Translations under genes and position numbers: made by a program
Part shown: positions 5,264 to 5,515 of the stretch, in pieces
Layout of the letters: every line of letters begins with the position of its first letter
How positions within the stretch are numbered: the stretch's first letter is position 1
Source: an uncultured Eubacteriales bacterium
GTDB lineage: Bacteria; Bacillota; Clostridia; Oscillospirales; UMGS1783
Length of the DNA: 5,515 nt
Direction of reading: 5' to 3'
NCBI GenBank assembly: GCA_905209135.1
Contig: CAJLRT010000088.1
Location: 1-5,515 of the forward strand
The notes under the pieces: model-generated
Told to the model about the DNA's origin: nothing
Database searches by the model: none
Seen by the model: the letters and a program-made list of their open reading frames with translations, nothing else

Positions 5264-5294
5264 CGGGCGCGGCTAAATGCCGCGCCCGTTTTTT
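5264..5294 (+). terminator. Intrinsic terminator after the ECF S-component gene
   Basis: A perfect 10-bp GC stem pairs CGGGCGCGGC (5264-5273) with 5279-5288 around a TAAAT loop and ends in six T (5289-5294). Eight A at 5251-5258 lie on the other side, five bases from the stem, so it may also stop the convergent gene on the right. Confidence 0.92.
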
Positions 5295-5314
5295 GCACTG
5301 CATGCGCAGGTTTT

Positions 5315-5515
5315 TTATTCATCCCGGCGCAGAAAACGCAGCATGCCCTCCTCGGCCCCGCACAGGAGCAGGGCGGCGTCCAGCGCGTCCGTAACCTGCC
5401 CGCTTTCCGGGTTGAGGATGGGCAGGTCGAGGCCGGCGGCGATTGCCATGGTCAGAAACGCGGCGTTGATCCGCTCCCTGTCCGGCATGCCGAAAGAGAT
5501 ATTGGAAATACCGAG
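5315..5515 (-). CDS. C-terminal end of a pterin-binding (methyltetrahydrofolate) methyltransferase domain protein, partial
   Basis: The last 66 residues of a minus-strand gene whose 5' part lies beyond the window. It begins LGISNISFGMPDRERINAAF and goes on LTMAIAAGLDLPILNP, the hallmark end of the pterin-binding TIM barrel shared by cobalamin-dependent methionine synthase (MetH) and methyltetrahydrofolate:corrinoid methyltransferase (AcsE); family members read closely similar to GxSNxSFGLPNRxxxNxxFL...AAGLDxxIxNP. The protein ends about 30 residues after the NP with a helical tail (VTDALDAALLLCG... RRDE), so no cobalamin-binding domain follows on the same chain. It could be a stand-alone methyltransferase domain or a homocysteine-plus-pterin two-domain protein; the window does not decide. 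The TAA is at 5317-5315. Confidence 0.8.
   Translation of the reverse strand, partial: LGISNISFGMPDRERINAAFLTMAIAAGLDLPILNPESGQVTDALDAALLLCGAEEGMLRFLRRDE

Noticed and set aside
5248..5400. Small frame starting ATGAAAAAAAAG after a GGAAAGG site
   Set aside because: It reads straight through the strong terminator hairpin and into the antisense of the pterin-domain gene, so the apparent start is chance.

Overview
The window looks like a moderately GC-rich Gram-positive bacterium of the Clostridia type. This rests on the rpmH-rnpA-yidD-yidC-jag cluster with a YidC that lacks the large Gram-negative periplasmic domain, strong AGGAGG-type ribosome binding sites, an ECF-type vitamin transporter S component and a type III pantothenate kinase. 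The genus cannot be told from the sequence. The left edge carries the end of an Illumina adapter, so the window appears to begin at the raw edge of a draft or metagenomic contig.

Layout. Positions 1-13 are adapter. Positions 14 to about 113 encode, on the minus strand, a fragment of an ABC exporter. This is abruptly followed by the 3' end of an unrelated plus-strand gene (to 267) with a strong terminator at 271-307. Positions 445-723 encode a small glutaredoxin/thioredoxin-like protein with a CPYC active site. The next 323 bases hold no firm gene. They contain an out-of-frame zinc-ribbon-like reading frame, a 34-base tandem duplication, a 14-base palindrome and a bidirectional terminator. From 3573 down to 1047 on the minus strand runs a compact housekeeping operon: ribosomal protein L34, RNase P protein, YidD, YidC and Jag/KhpB. 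The last four overlap or sit within 4 nt of each other. A near-consensus sigma-A promoter (3651-3680) drives it.

Diverging from that operon, a second good promoter (3736-3764) drives coaX (type III pantothenate kinase), followed by an ECF S component that is probably the pantothenate transporter subunit PanT. The pair would import vitamin B5 and phosphorylate it in the first step of coenzyme A synthesis. A GC-rich terminator (5264-5294) separates it from the convergent 3' end of a pterin-binding methyltransferase-domain gene that leaves the window on the right.

I see no defence system, mobile element, CRISPR array or clearly new system. The points most worth a second look are the artefactual contig start, the possible frameshifted zinc-ribbon extension of the glutaredoxin-like gene, and the coaX-panT pairing next to an rpmH cluster that has lost its usual dnaA and mnmE neighbours.
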